Assembly: GCA_030431455.1 (NCBI GenBank)
Contig: JAUIJE010000001.1
Coordinates: 372,001-436,000, forward strand
DNA length: 64,000 nt
Origin: a bacterium
Lineage (GTDB): Bacteria; Myxococcota; UBA727; JAUIJE01
Reading direction: 5' to 3'
In this document: piece after piece, positions 21,522-30,251 of the stretch
Layout of the letters: every line of letters starts with the position of its first letter
Position numbering within the stretch: position 1 is the stretch's first letter
Notes under the pieces: generated by a model
What the model was told of the DNA's origin: nothing
Seen by the model: only the letters and a program-made list of their open reading frames with translations
Databases searched by the model: none
Program-made: the position numbers and the translations under genes

Positions 21522-24500
21522 TTGCCCCCCGAGTCCCCCCGCCACGAGCGCTACGACATTCGCGACAAGCTCGGTGCGGGGGCGATGGGGGTCGTCTACC
21601 GCGCGTTCGACACCGCGCGGGATGAGGACATCGCCCTCAAGACCATCAGCGAGGTCGACCCCAACCGCCTGTTCCACCTCAAACAAGAGTTTCGGGCGGT
21701 GGCCGACCTCCACCACCCCAACCTCATCGAGCTGCACGAGCTCGTCGTCGACGAGAGCCGCGCGTTCTTCACCATGGAGCTGGTCGAGGGCACTGACCTG
21801 CTGACCTGGATCCGGGCCGACGCGCCCCCGCATCTCATCCAGCACGGCTACGAGACCGAGGCCACGGTCAACGACAAGGTCGGGCGGTCGTCCTCCAAAG
21901 ACAGCGACGAGCCGTCCAAAGAGCGTCCGCCGCCGTCCCCCGCGCCGTGGCACCCGTCGGTGGCCGAGCGCCTGCGCCGCATCTTGCCCCAGCTCGTCTC
22001 CGGGCTCGCCGCCCTTCACGACGCCGGCATCATTCACCGCGACGTCAAGCCCAACAACATCCTCGTCGACGACGAGGAGCGGCTGGTGTTCCTCGACTTC
22101 GGCGTGTCCGTGCACCGCGATTGGCTCGAGCCCGAGGACATGATCGGCGGGACCCTCGTCTACATGGCCCCCGAGCAGTTCATGCTCGGCGAGATCGACC
22201 CCGCGTCGGATCTCTACTCATTGGGGGTGGTCCTCTACGAGGCGCTCACCGGGGTGCTGCCCCACGTCGGGCGCAGCCAAGCCGAGGCGTTCGACAAGAA
22301 AATATCCGAACCCCCGCGCCCGATCCTCGACGTCGTGCCCGACATCCCCGAGGACCTCGCCGCCCTCACCATGTCACTGCTCAGCGCCAACCCCCGGCTG
22401 CGCCCCAGCGCGCACGAGCTGTCGTCTCGTCTCGGCGGCGGGCCCCGGGCGCTGTCCCACCACCGCTTCATCGGGCGCGCGCGCGAACTCGAGACCCTCA
22501 CCCACGTGCACGGCCTGGTGACCCGCACCGCGACCCCGCACTTGGTGCACGTGGTCGGTCCCTCCGGCATCGGCAAGACCGCGCTCGTCGAGCAGGCGGC
22601 CAGCCTGTTTCGGGCCCAAGGGGCGCGGCTGTTGCGGGGCCGTTGCTTGCCCCACGAGTCGACCCCGTTCCGGGCCCTCGATGCGCTCGTCGACAACCTC
22701 AGCCGCGTGCTGGTGGCCCCCGAGGGCGAGGCCACCGAGCCGTTGGACATTCCCCCGGTGTTGGCCCGGTTGTTCCCGGTGCTGGCCCGGGCCTCGGCCC
22801 CCGCCGCGCTGCCCGACGACGTGCGGTCCTTGCCCCCGGCGGATCTTCGGCGCCAGGGGGCGAGCGCCCTGCGGACCCTGATCAGCACCCTGTGTCGACG
22901 ACGGCGGCTGGTGATTTGGATCGACGACATGCAATGGGCCGACCGGGGCAGCTTGCCCCTGTTGGCCGAGCTGTTGCGCGCGCCGCGGGCCCCGGCGGTG
23001 ACCTGGGTGCTCACCTACCGCGACGGCGAACTGCTCGGGCCCAGCGCGTTCGAGGCCTTGGCCCCCGCCGAGGTCCAACACCGGCTCGACCTCGGCCCGC
23101 TCCCCACCGAGGAAGCGGTCGCTTTGCTCGACGACCACATCCCCGACGACCGGGGCCACGTCGACACCTACCGGCAGGCGCTGCAAGACGTGGGGGGCAG
23201 TCCTTTCTTGTTGCTCCAGCTCGCCGACGCCATCGGCGGCGACCCCGACGCGTCCTTCGCCGCCGGGCCGCTGCTCGCCACCGAGTCGTTTTTGGGCCGC
23301 CGCCTGCGGCGCCTTGACGACACCGAGATGCGGGTGATGCAGACCATCGCCCTCGCCGACCAGCCGGTGCCGCGGCCGGTGGTGGCCCGGGCCGCCCAAT
23401 GTGACGACATCAACCCGCATCTCAAAGCCTTGGTGCGGGGGCGCTGGGTGCGCACCGTGCTGTCCGGGCGCGGCCACGCCCTGGTGCCCGAGCATGGTCG
23501 CATCCGCGACGCGGTCCTCGACGAGCTCGCCGACGAGTCGTTGCGCGAGGCGCACCGGCGGCTGGCCGACGCGTTTGAGCAGGAGCCGGTCCCCGACGCG
23601 GCCGCCATCGCCCGCCACCGGGCCGAGGCGGGGCAGCGCGAGCCCGCGGCGCGGTGGGCGGTGCGCGCGGCCCGGGACGCGATGGACGCGCTCGCCTTCG
23701 AGCGCGCCATCGGCCAGTACGAACTCGCGGTGTCGTGCGACGAGACCCTGACCGCGTCGGTGCCTTTTTTGCGCGAACGCGCCGCGGCGTTGCGCGCCCA
23801 AGGCCTGGCCGAGGACGCGGCCCACGACCTCATGCGGGCCGCGACCTTGGATTCCTCGGGCGACTCCTTCGACGACCTGCGCGGCGCGGCCGAGCTCCTC
23901 ATCGGGTCCGGCCGGCTCGACGAGGGCCGGGCGGTGCTCGACCGGGTGCTGCGCCGGGCGGGGGTCACGCCGCCGAGCTCCACCGGACAGACCGTGCTGC
24001 GCTTGTCCTGGGACCGGGTGCAGCTGTGGGCGGGGTTGAAGCGGCTGAAGCTCGACGGGCCCGATGACTCGGTCGAGACCAAAATGTTGCTGCGTCGCGC
24101 GGACGCGTGTTTCATCGCCTCCAGCCTGCTCGGGTTTTTGAACTCCCTGCAATCCTTCGGGGTCCACACCCAGTTCGCGCGGGCCGCGGTGGCGTCCAAG
24201 GACCCGGGCCGCATCGCCCGGGCCATCGCCCTGGATCGGATCTACCTCGGGCCGCTCGGCCGCCGGCCCAAGGGCACCGACCGCTTCGACGCGTTGCTCG
24301 ACGAGGTGCGCCCCTTGGTGCACGACCCCGACGACCGCGCGTTCCTCACGCTCATGGACGGGTACAACGCGTTCTTGTGGGGGCACTTTGACCAGGCGGT
24401 GGGCTTGCTGGGCACCGCCGCGTCCCACTACGGGCGCGAGGGCTACGCCCGGTGGGAGCGCAGCTTGGCCCAGAATCTCCGGCTCGCGTCGCTTGAGTTT

Positions 24501-25205
24501 TGCGGGCGCTTGGCCGAGGTGTGCGAGGGCTACGACGAGTTGCTGGATCGGTTCTTGACCGTCGACGACCGCCTGGCCGCCGACACCCTGCGGGTGGCGG
24601 TGGGGGCCACAGTGGCATTGGCGAGGGACGAGCTCGGGCACGCCCGGCTGCTGCTCAGCGCCTGCAAAGAACGTTGGCAAGAGAGCCTGCCCCCCACCTT
24701 CCGGTTGAGCGTGCTCACCGCCGAGGTCCGCAACGACCTGTACGCCGGCGACCCCGCGCGGGCGTTGGCCAAGCTCGACGGGGCGGATGTGGTGCGCCAA
24801 GAGATGGGCGCGTTCCAGACCGTGCGCATCATGCTCGCCTGGTTGACCGGCCTCGCCGCGGCCCAAACCCGGGCCGCGGACCCGTCGTCCAAGGCGGCGC
24901 GGGCCTCGCTCGACGAGGCCGCCCGCGCCCTGGCCGCGGAGGCCGGCGGCTGGGGCAGCGGGCTGTTGCCGTTGCTGACCGCGGCCCAGGCCGTGGCCGA
25001 CCGCGACCGCGACCGCGCCTTCGCCGCGCTCGACGACGCCGAGGGCCTGTGCGCGTCCCACGGGGGCATGGGTTTGCACGTGTTGGGCGCGGCCCGCATG
25101 CGCGCCCGGTTGCGCGACGAGGACGACAGCGCGTTGCTCGCCCAGGTGTCCGGTTCTGGCGTGGCCGACGCCGCGCGTTACCTGCGGGTGATCACGCCGG
25201 GTTAA
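21522..25205 (+). CDS. Ser/Thr protein kinase fused to AAA ATPase and helical repeat domain
   Basis: About 1227 residues. I place the start at TTG 21522 because GAGG lies six bases upstream; an in-frame GTG at 21477 is the alternative. The N-terminal kinase domain (about 1-290) has the GAGAMG P-loop, the ALKTI Lys, HRDVKPNN catalytic loop, DFGVS and MAPEQF. An AAA/STAND-type ATPase follows (Walker A VGPSGIGKTALVEQ, Walker B LVIWIDDMQWAD). The last 600 residues are Ala/Leu-rich helices, probably TPR-like. Such proteins act as large intracellular signalling switches. The lipoxygenase gene starts 22 bases downstream, so it may regulate, or be co-expressed with, lipid oxidation. Confidence 0.88.
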   Translation: MPPESPRHERYDIRDKLGAGAMGVVYRAFDTARDEDIALKTISEVDPNRLFHLKQEFRAVADLHHPNLIELHELVVDESRAFFTMELVEGTDLLTWIRADAPPHLIQHGYETEATVNDKVGRSSSKDSDEPSKERPPPSPAPWHPSVAERLRRILPQLVSGLAALHDAGIIHRDVKPNNILVDDEERLVFLDFGVSVHRDWLEPEDMIGGTLVYMAPEQFMLGEIDPASDLYSLGVVLYEALTGVLPHVGRSQAEAFDKKISEPPRPILDVVPDIPEDLAALTMSLLSANPRLRPSAHELSSRLGGGPRALSHHRFIGRARELETLTHVHGLVTRTATPHLVHVVGPSGIGKTALVEQAASLFRAQGARLLRGRCLPHESTPFRALDALVDNLSRVLVAPEGEATEPLDIPPVLARLFPVLARASAPAALPDDVRSLPPADLRRQGASALRTLISTLCRRRRLVIWIDDMQWADRGSLPLLAELLRAPRAPAVTWVLTYRDGELLGPSAFEALAPAEVQHRLDLGPLPTEEAVALLDDHIPDDRGHVDTYRQALQDVGGSPFLLLQLADAIGGDPDASFAAGPLLATESFLGRRLRRLDDTEMRVMQTIALADQPVPRPVVARAAQCDDINPHLKALVRGRWVRTVLSGRGHALVPEHGRIRDAVLDELADESLREAHRRLADAFEQEPVPDAAAIARHRAEAGQREPAARWAVRAARDAMDALAFERAIGQYELAVSCDETLTASVPFLRERAAALRAQGLAEDAAHDLMRAATLDSSGDSFDDLRGAAELLIGSGRLDEGRAVLDRVLRRAGVTPPSSTGQTVLRLSWDRVQLWAGLKRLKLDGPDDSVETKMLLRRADACFIASSLLGFLNSLQSFGVHTQFARAAVASKDPGRIARAIALDRIYLGPLGRRPKGTDRFDALLDEVRPLVHDPDDRAFLTLMDGYNAFLWGHFDQAVGLLGTAASHYGREGYARWERSLAQNLRLASLEFCGRLAEVCEGYDELLDRFLTVDDRLAADTLRVAVGATVALARDELGHARLLLSACKERWQESLPPTFRLSVLTAEVRNDLYAGDPARALAKLDGADVVRQEMGAFQTVRIMLAWLTGLAAAQTRAADPSSKAARASLDEAARALAAEAGGWGSGLLPLLTAAQAVADRDRDRAFAALDDAEGLCASHGGMGLHVLGAARMRARLRDEDDSALLAQVSGSGVADAARYLRVITPG

Positions 25206-25227
25206 CGTGGGGCCAAGGAGGGTGCGG

Positions 25228-27414
25228 ATGGTCGAGCGCAGGCTGGACATCAAGGGGCAGGTCGACCTGACGGGCGGGGCAGACGCGTCTCAATACCGGG
25301 TGGAGGTGCGGGACCCGCGCGATGACCGCGTGCTGGGGCGGGGCACGGTCGACGACCAAGGCCGGTTCTTGGTGCGGCTTGTCAATCCCGACCACGCGCC
25401 CCATCCCGCCCAGACCAAGCACGAGCTGGCCAAGCGACACCACGGCATCAGCCGCCTGTTCGGTCTGCACGACGTCGAGGAGAAGCTGCTCTCGCTCGCG
25501 ACCGGGGACCTGGTCGAGGCCGGGGGCGAAGGCAGCGTGGCCGCGGACGAGCTCAAGCGGGACCTGCACCGGCTGCGCGCGGACGTGGCCCACTTCGTCA
25601 GCCTCGCCCCCCACTTCGCGGCCGCGGCCGAAGGCCGGGCCCCCTCGCGCGAACACGCCAACCTCGAGGTGCACATCCACCACCGAGACGATCGCGGGGG
25701 CGCGGCGCTGGTGCACCCGTTGGCCGTCACCGCCGAACACGACGCCCTCGACCTCGGCGCCCTCGGCCGCATCGAAGCCTCCCACGATCCCGACCACTGG
25801 GCCTACGATCCCGACGACGACTTTCCCCGCCGGAAATGGGGCAAGCAAAAAGTGGATAGCCCGGTGTTCAGCGAAGGCTGGACCATCGCTTACCTGCGCT
25901 TCCTCACCGAGCGTCGGGTCCCCACCTTGCTCAAGCCCTACGGGGTGTTGACCAAGAACTTCCTGCACAAAGACGAGCTGCGCGATTACTGGTCGTTCAA
26001 GATGGACATGTTGTGCCTGCCTGGCATCGCCACCGTGTTCGAGGACAACCGCGCCGCCCAGGCTTGTTTCCCCGGCAACGCCAGCCAGAAGGCCAAGGCC
26101 GAACTCGGGGTGCGGTTTTTGCCCGACGACTATCTTGTCACCCGCCTGCTCCAGGGCATGCACCCGGTGATGTTCCGCACCAGCACCGTGGCCGGGGCCG
26201 ACCTCGAGGTCGGCTTTTCCTGGGACGCCTACGAACAGGGCACCGACCTGACGCTCAACAACGTCACCGCCTATTTTGCCTTCGCCGGCGACCCCGCGGA
26301 GATGCCGGCGCTCGCGTTCATTGACGTCGACGGCACCCGCCACACCCCCACCGGCAACACCGCGACCTGGGACGAATGGAACTGGGCCAAGTACCAGTTC
26401 ATGGTCAGCGTGTTCCTCGCCGGCGAGGCCGACTCGCACCTCACCCGCGCCCACCTCAACATGGAGCAGTACGCGGTCCCCATGATGATGCACCTGTCCG
26501 CGGACAACCCCATGCGACAGGTCATGGGCCCCCACCTTCGCGACGTCTGGGGCATCAACAACTTCGGCACCATTCTCATCTTCGGCGAGACCGGGGTGCT
26601 GGCCAAGAGCAGCGCGCTCACCGCCCGCGGCGTGCGGGACCGGCTCAAGGACTGCCTCGGGGGCGAAGACTGGCGCGGCTATCACCCCCGGGCCCCGCTG
26701 TGCGACGCGCACGACTACGCCCACGCCGCCAATGTCTTTTGGTCGGTCGCGCGCGAACACGTCGAGGAGTGGTTCGCCGAGCACTGGGACATCGCCCCCG
26801 ACCGGGACCGGGCCCGGTGGTGGCAAGAAATCGAACGTTTTTCCCGCGACCTCGTGGCCCACGCGGTCCCCTACGTGCCCACCTACGGGGGGGGCGAGGG
26901 CCTTTTGGGCCACACCGAGTGCGCCCCCGGCACCGACCGGCAAGGCCGGGCCAAGACCGGGGCGGTGAGTGGGCTCGAGACCCTCGACGACGTGTTCCAG
27001 GTCTGCACCTACGTCTTGTTCCACTGCACCATGCTGCACGATTGGAGCAACGACCGGCAGTTCGCCGACGGGGGCGACCTCTACCACGCGTCGCTCGGGC
27101 TGCGGGAAAAGCAGCCCCCCACCGACGGGGACTGGGAAGCGTGGTGGGCCCGGGCCGAGCCGCCCCCCGGGGCCGCTGCCTATACATTGTTTTTGTCGTA
27201 CTTCCTGTCCAACCTGCGCTGGGGCTACTTGCTGGGCCGCCCCCCCGAAGAGGCCGCCGAACGCACCGACCACGTCGACCACGACGAAGAAAAACAGATC
27301 GCGGCGTTGCTCAAGGTCATGCACATGCCACGCAACGGCGGCCCCTCCGCGGCGGAGCTGCTCGAAGGCTGGGGCCAACCCCTCGACAACATCCGCGCCC
27401 GCATCAACACCTGA
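25228..27414 (+). CDS. Lipoxygenase-family non-haem iron dioxygenase
   Basis: 728 residues from ATG 25228, six bases after AAGGAGG (an upstream GTG at 25207 is rejected for that reason). Lipoxygenase iron ligands are recognisable: His404 and His409 in a H-x4-H helix followed by a conserved Glu, PHLRDVWGIN matching the family PH-RD--NIN segment, and His604/Asn608 in LHDWSN (family LHAAVN). Expected reaction: insertion of O2 into polyunsaturated fatty acids to give hydroperoxides. The C-terminal residue is Thr, whereas lipoxygenases usually end in Ile, whose carboxylate is the fifth ligand. Residues 1-150 resemble no PLAT domain I can name. It is in one operon with the kinase and the catalase-related gene. 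Confidence 0.85.
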   Translation: MVERRLDIKGQVDLTGGADASQYRVEVRDPRDDRVLGRGTVDDQGRFLVRLVNPDHAPHPAQTKHELAKRHHGISRLFGLHDVEEKLLSLATGDLVEAGGEGSVAADELKRDLHRLRADVAHFVSLAPHFAAAAEGRAPSREHANLEVHIHHRDDRGGAALVHPLAVTAEHDALDLGALGRIEASHDPDHWAYDPDDDFPRRKWGKQKVDSPVFSEGWTIAYLRFLTERRVPTLLKPYGVLTKNFLHKDELRDYWSFKMDMLCLPGIATVFEDNRAAQACFPGNASQKAKAELGVRFLPDDYLVTRLLQGMHPVMFRTSTVAGADLEVGFSWDAYEQGTDLTLNNVTAYFAFAGDPAEMPALAFIDVDGTRHTPTGNTATWDEWNWAKYQFMVSVFLAGEADSHLTRAHLNMEQYAVPMMMHLSADNPMRQVMGPHLRDVWGINNFGTILIFGETGVLAKSSALTARGVRDRLKDCLGGEDWRGYHPRAPLCDAHDYAHAANVFWSVAREHVEEWFAEHWDIAPDRDRARWWQEIERFSRDLVAHAVPYVPTYGGGEGLLGHTECAPGTDRQGRAKTGAVSGLETLDDVFQVCTYVLFHCTMLHDWSNDRQFADGGDLYHASLGLREKQPPTDGDWEAWWARAEPPPGAAAYTLFLSYFLSNLRWGYLLGRPPEEAAERTDHVDHDEEKQIAALLKVMHMPRNGGPSAAELLEGWGQPLDNIRARINT

Positions 27415-27426
27415 ACGGAGACCGGC

Positions 27427-28476
27427 TTGGACTTTTCGGACATCGAGAAGGACATCGAACAGCACTGGCGCCGGTTGGTCGACGGCTACCAACCGGTGGA
27501 CACCGGCGAGCCTCTCCCCGCCAACTACATGGCATTGCCCGCGGCCGAAAAGCGCGCCCTGCTCCAAGACCGGCTGGGCGTTCCCTACGACCACCTCCCC
27601 ACCCGGGCCGAGGGCAACGCCCTGCGCTTGGTGGACAAGGACTACCTCCAGCCGCTGTTCACCCACGCCGCCGACGAACAACCGCCCGCCCACGCCGACG
27701 ACCCCCAAAACCTGCGCGACAAGCTCGTACATTGCTTCGGCGCCGCCGGGTCGATGACCTTCACCCCCCGTCCCGACTCGCCCTACACCGGGGTCTTGGC
27801 CGAGCCCGCCGACGTGATCGTGCGTTTGGCCGACGCGGCCAACCCCAGCGATCCCCACATGCCCTACAACCAGAGCGTGGCGGTGAAGTTCCTCGTCGAC
27901 GGGCGCCCCTCGGTCAACCTGCTCACCCTCGCCGACCCCGAGGGGCAGGGCGCGGACACCAACTTCTTCGCCCGGGACCTGGCCACCTACAGCGGTTGTC
28001 CGTCGTCGTTCGCGCTCAAGGTCTGTTACGTCGCGTTCCAGCGTGCGATCGCCGACCCCGCGATCAGCCACGGCTGCCCCCAAAGTGCGCGCCAATTGCC
28101 ACTGCATGCCCTCGCCGCGATCTCGGGGCACGGCGCCTCCGTGCACCTGGACCGCGTCCGGGCCCCGGTCGGCATCCGGTTGCAGCCGGCCGAGGGGCTG
28201 CGCGGGTGGTGGGCCGAGACCGTGCAGGAACATCCCGGTGAGGATTGGCGGCTCACCCTCGGCCGCATCCCGGAAAAGTCCCATCTCTACGACGTGGTGG
28301 CGGCGACCCCGGCCACCGGCCTGGCCCCCGGGCAGCGGCCCGACCCCGAGCGGCCGCGGGTGATCGGTCGTCTCGACACCCTGACCCGGTTGTTGCCGAG
28401 CGCGTTCGCGGATCGGCGGCTGATGTTTCAGCACCCGTTGCGCACCGAAGACGAGGGCGCCTTCCCCCCTTGCTGA
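27427..28476 (+). CDS. Catalase-related haem protein (allene-oxide-synthase-like candidate)
   Basis: 349 residues starting at TTG 27427, with GGAG six bases before it. The catalase-like core is visible by eye: VHCFGAAGSM around His102 matches the distal-His VHAKGAGAxG segment of catalases. PADVIVRLADA, VAVKFLVDG and NFFARDL follow in the family's order. The C terminus (RVIGRLDTLTRLLPSAFADRR) recalls small catalase-family proteins; I could not identify the proximal haem-ligating Tyr. In corals and some cyanobacteria a catalase-related domain fused to a lipoxygenase converts fatty-acid hydroperoxides to allene oxides. Here the same two modules are separate genes 12 bases apart, suggesting lipid-hydroperoxide metabolism. 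Confidence 0.7.
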   Translation: MDFSDIEKDIEQHWRRLVDGYQPVDTGEPLPANYMALPAAEKRALLQDRLGVPYDHLPTRAEGNALRLVDKDYLQPLFTHAADEQPPAHADDPQNLRDKLVHCFGAAGSMTFTPRPDSPYTGVLAEPADVIVRLADAANPSDPHMPYNQSVAVKFLVDGRPSVNLLTLADPEGQGADTNFFARDLATYSGCPSSFALKVCYVAFQRAIADPAISHGCPQSARQLPLHALAAISGHGASVHLDRVRAPVGIRLQPAEGLRGWWAETVQEHPGEDWRLTLGRIPEKSHLYDVVAATPATGLAPGQRPDPERPRVIGRLDTLTRLLPSAFADRRLMFQHPLRTEDEGAFPPC

Positions 28477-28480
28477 GGGC

Positions 28481-29386
28481 TCAGATCCCGGAGGTCACCT
28501 TCGCCCAATGTTCTTGCAGCGCTTGGTTGACCTGGTCGGCGGCTTCCGCTTGCACCCAGTGTCCGGCGGCGTCGAGCAGCACCCGGTCAAACTCGGGGGC
28601 GAAGGAAAAGTACGCCTCCGATGTGGCGAACCAGGGCCCCAGCGCGCTGTCCTGCAGCCCCCAAATCAGGCGGGTGGGCACGCCGATGGGGGCGGGGGGG
28701 GGCGGGGGGGGCCAGCGGTTGGCCCGGTAGTAGTTCACCCCGGGGATGCCCCGTTCGCTGAGTTGGCGCACGTAGGGGGCCAGGTCGTCGTCGGTGAACG
28801 GCGTTTTGTTGTAGGCGGTGCCGCGAAAAACCCCGTCTACGGTTTTTGCCGGGTCCCGGCACATGAACCACTCCGGCAGCCAGGGCAGCTGAAAAAACAG
28901 CATGTACCAGGACCGCAAGAACTGCCGCGGATTGGTCACCAAGGCACGCTGTAACATGTGCGCAGGGGGGCAGTTGAGCACCGACAGCGTGTGCAGCCGA
29001 TCCCCCAGGGGCCCGGCCGCGGCCCAACACACCGCGCCCCCCCAGTCGTGCCCCACCAGGTGCACCGGTCCGCCGAGGTGGTCGATCAGGCCGGCGAGGT
29101 CGTCGCTGAGCTTGTCGACGGTGTAGTCGAGCCGGGCGGGGGGCGCGTCGGTGCCGCCGTAGCCGCGCATGTCCGGGGCCACGCACCGGACCCGCTCGGA
29201 CAGGGCCGCGAACTGGAACCGCCAGCTGACCGCGAGCTCGGGAAAACCATGCACAAACAGCGCGGTCGGCCCGTCTTCGGGACCGCGCGCGTAGTAGCGC
29301 ATGTGCAGCCCGTCGGGCAGGGTCACCTCGTGTACGGTGGTGTGGTCAGGAAAACTCGCGAGTTCTGGCTGTCCGGGGGCGTTCAT
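28481..29386 (-). CDS. Epoxide-hydrolase-like alpha/beta hydrolase
   Basis: 301 residues if it starts at ATG 29386. An ATG four codons earlier is part of the -10-like TATGGT (29399-29394), which argues for the inner start. Motifs fit epoxide hydrolases: HGFP oxyanion motif (46-49), nucleophile Asp114 in GHDWGG (Asp rather than Ser), acid Asp246, His276 in AGHW, and the cap-domain NYYRANRW tyrosines. The likely reaction is hydrolysis of an epoxide to a diol; haloalkane or fluoroacetate dehalogenase relatives are the alternative. Its stop is four bases from that of the convergent catalase-related gene, so it may act on epoxides made by that pathway. Confidence 0.85.
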   Translation of the reverse strand: MNAPGQPELASFPDHTTVHEVTLPDGLHMRYYARGPEDGPTALFVHGFPELAVSWRFQFAALSERVRCVAPDMRGYGGTDAPPARLDYTVDKLSDDLAGLIDHLGGPVHLVGHDWGGAVCWAAAGPLGDRLHTLSVLNCPPAHMLQRALVTNPRQFLRSWYMLFFQLPWLPEWFMCRDPAKTVDGVFRGTAYNKTPFTDDDLAPYVRQLSERGIPGVNYYRANRWPPPPPPAPIGVPTRLIWGLQDSALGPWFATSEAYFSFAPEFDRVLLDAAGHWVQAEAADQVNQALQEHWAKVTSGI

Positions 29387-29463
29387 GGCGCGGACCATAG
29401 CCCGGGGGCGCGGCGGGGGGCGATCTCCGCGGTGGCCCCCGCACCAGCGCCAGTTGGGCGGGT

Positions 29464-29492
29464 TTGTAGTTTGCTACATAAGTAAATACATG
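29464..29492 (+). promoter_or_regulatory. Candidate promoter upstream of peroxiredoxin
   Basis: An AT-rich island in the 231-base gap between the divergent hydrolase and peroxiredoxin genes. TTGTAG (29464-29469) and TACATG (29487-29492) are separated by 17 bases. A small hairpin GTAG-TTTG-CTAC overlaps it. Short open frames in this gap show no convincing coding character. Confidence 0.4.
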
Positions 29493-29617
29493 AACGAAAT
29501 CGGCCGCTTCCAGCCCCCCGGCCGCCGCCGCGGGGCCGCGGGGGTACCGGGCGCACAATCCCGCACCCCAGGCGCTGGTTTTGCGAAACGTGTCCAGATC
29601 CACGGCATCCAAGGGGC

Positions 29618-30121
29618 ATGCTCGACGTAGGACACCGCGCCCCCGATTTCATCGCCGAAGACCAATACGGCGAGCGCTGCACCCTGGACCAGCTCGTCAA
29701 AGACGGGCCGGTGGTGTTGTACTTTTACCCGCGCGATTTCTCGTTCGTCTGCACCCAGCAGGCGTGCGCGTTTCGCGATGAGCACGAGCTGCTGACCTTC
29801 GCGGGCGCCACCGTGTGCGGGGTCAACGGCGCCACGGTGGAAAGCCACGGCGATTTCGCGGACGCGCACAACATCCCGTTCCCCTTGGTGTCCGACTCCG
29901 GGGGGGACATCGCCGACCTCTACCAGGTCGGGTCGATCCTGGGCCTGGTTCGCCAGCGGGTCACTTACGTCATCGACCGCGACAAAACGGTGCGGGGGGT
30001 CCACCACCACGAGCTGTCCACCCGCCGCCACCTCGATGGGGTGTTCGACACGCTCGAGGGCATGGGGCTCCCGCTCGACGAGGCCCGCACCATGCTGGCC
30101 CGCGCCGGCGGCGCGGCCTGA
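29618..30121 (+). CDS. bcp: Peroxiredoxin of the BCP (atypical 2-Cys) type
   Basis: 167 residues, cytoplasmic, with AAGGGG just before the ATG. The peroxidatic Cys45 lies in FVCTQQAC, with the resolving Cys50 four residues further (C-x4-C), the BCP arrangement. The YPRDFSFVC context replaces the common PKDxTPGC. It reduces hydroperoxides, including lipid hydroperoxides, at the expense of thioredoxin. It lies next to the lipoxygenase/catalase-related/epoxide-hydrolase genes and may detoxify escaped hydroperoxides. Confidence 0.9.
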   Translation: MLDVGHRAPDFIAEDQYGERCTLDQLVKDGPVVLYFYPRDFSFVCTQQACAFRDEHELLTFAGATVCGVNGATVESHGDFADAHNIPFPLVSDSGGDIADLYQVGSILGLVRQRVTYVIDRDKTVRGVHHHELSTRRHLDGVFDTLEGMGLPLDEARTMLARAGGAA

Positions 30122-30251
30122 TAGAGTCTCGTCATGATCGCCGCCACCTGCCTGTTCGGGCGCTGCTTCGCCGCACAACGCCAGCGTTGAGGGCCCGCGG
30201 CCCCGGCCGCACCTCGCCCTGGTTCGATCACTTCTGACAACAGGTGAAGCA

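Noticed and set aside
29346-29630. Small ORFs on both strands in the gap before peroxiredoxin (about 29490-29630 plus; 29346-29612 minus)
   Set aside because: Composition is like antisense shadow (Pro/Arg/Ala-rich), there is no Shine-Dalgarno, and the plus-strand one overlaps the peroxiredoxin start.
30134-30190. 18-codon ORF with two Cys between peroxiredoxin and GNAT genes
   Set aside because: No ribosome binding site or conserved leader-peptide feature; probably chance.
30212-30234. tRNA-like GGTTCGATC sequence
   Set aside because: No matching acceptor stem, anticodon arm or D arm around it.
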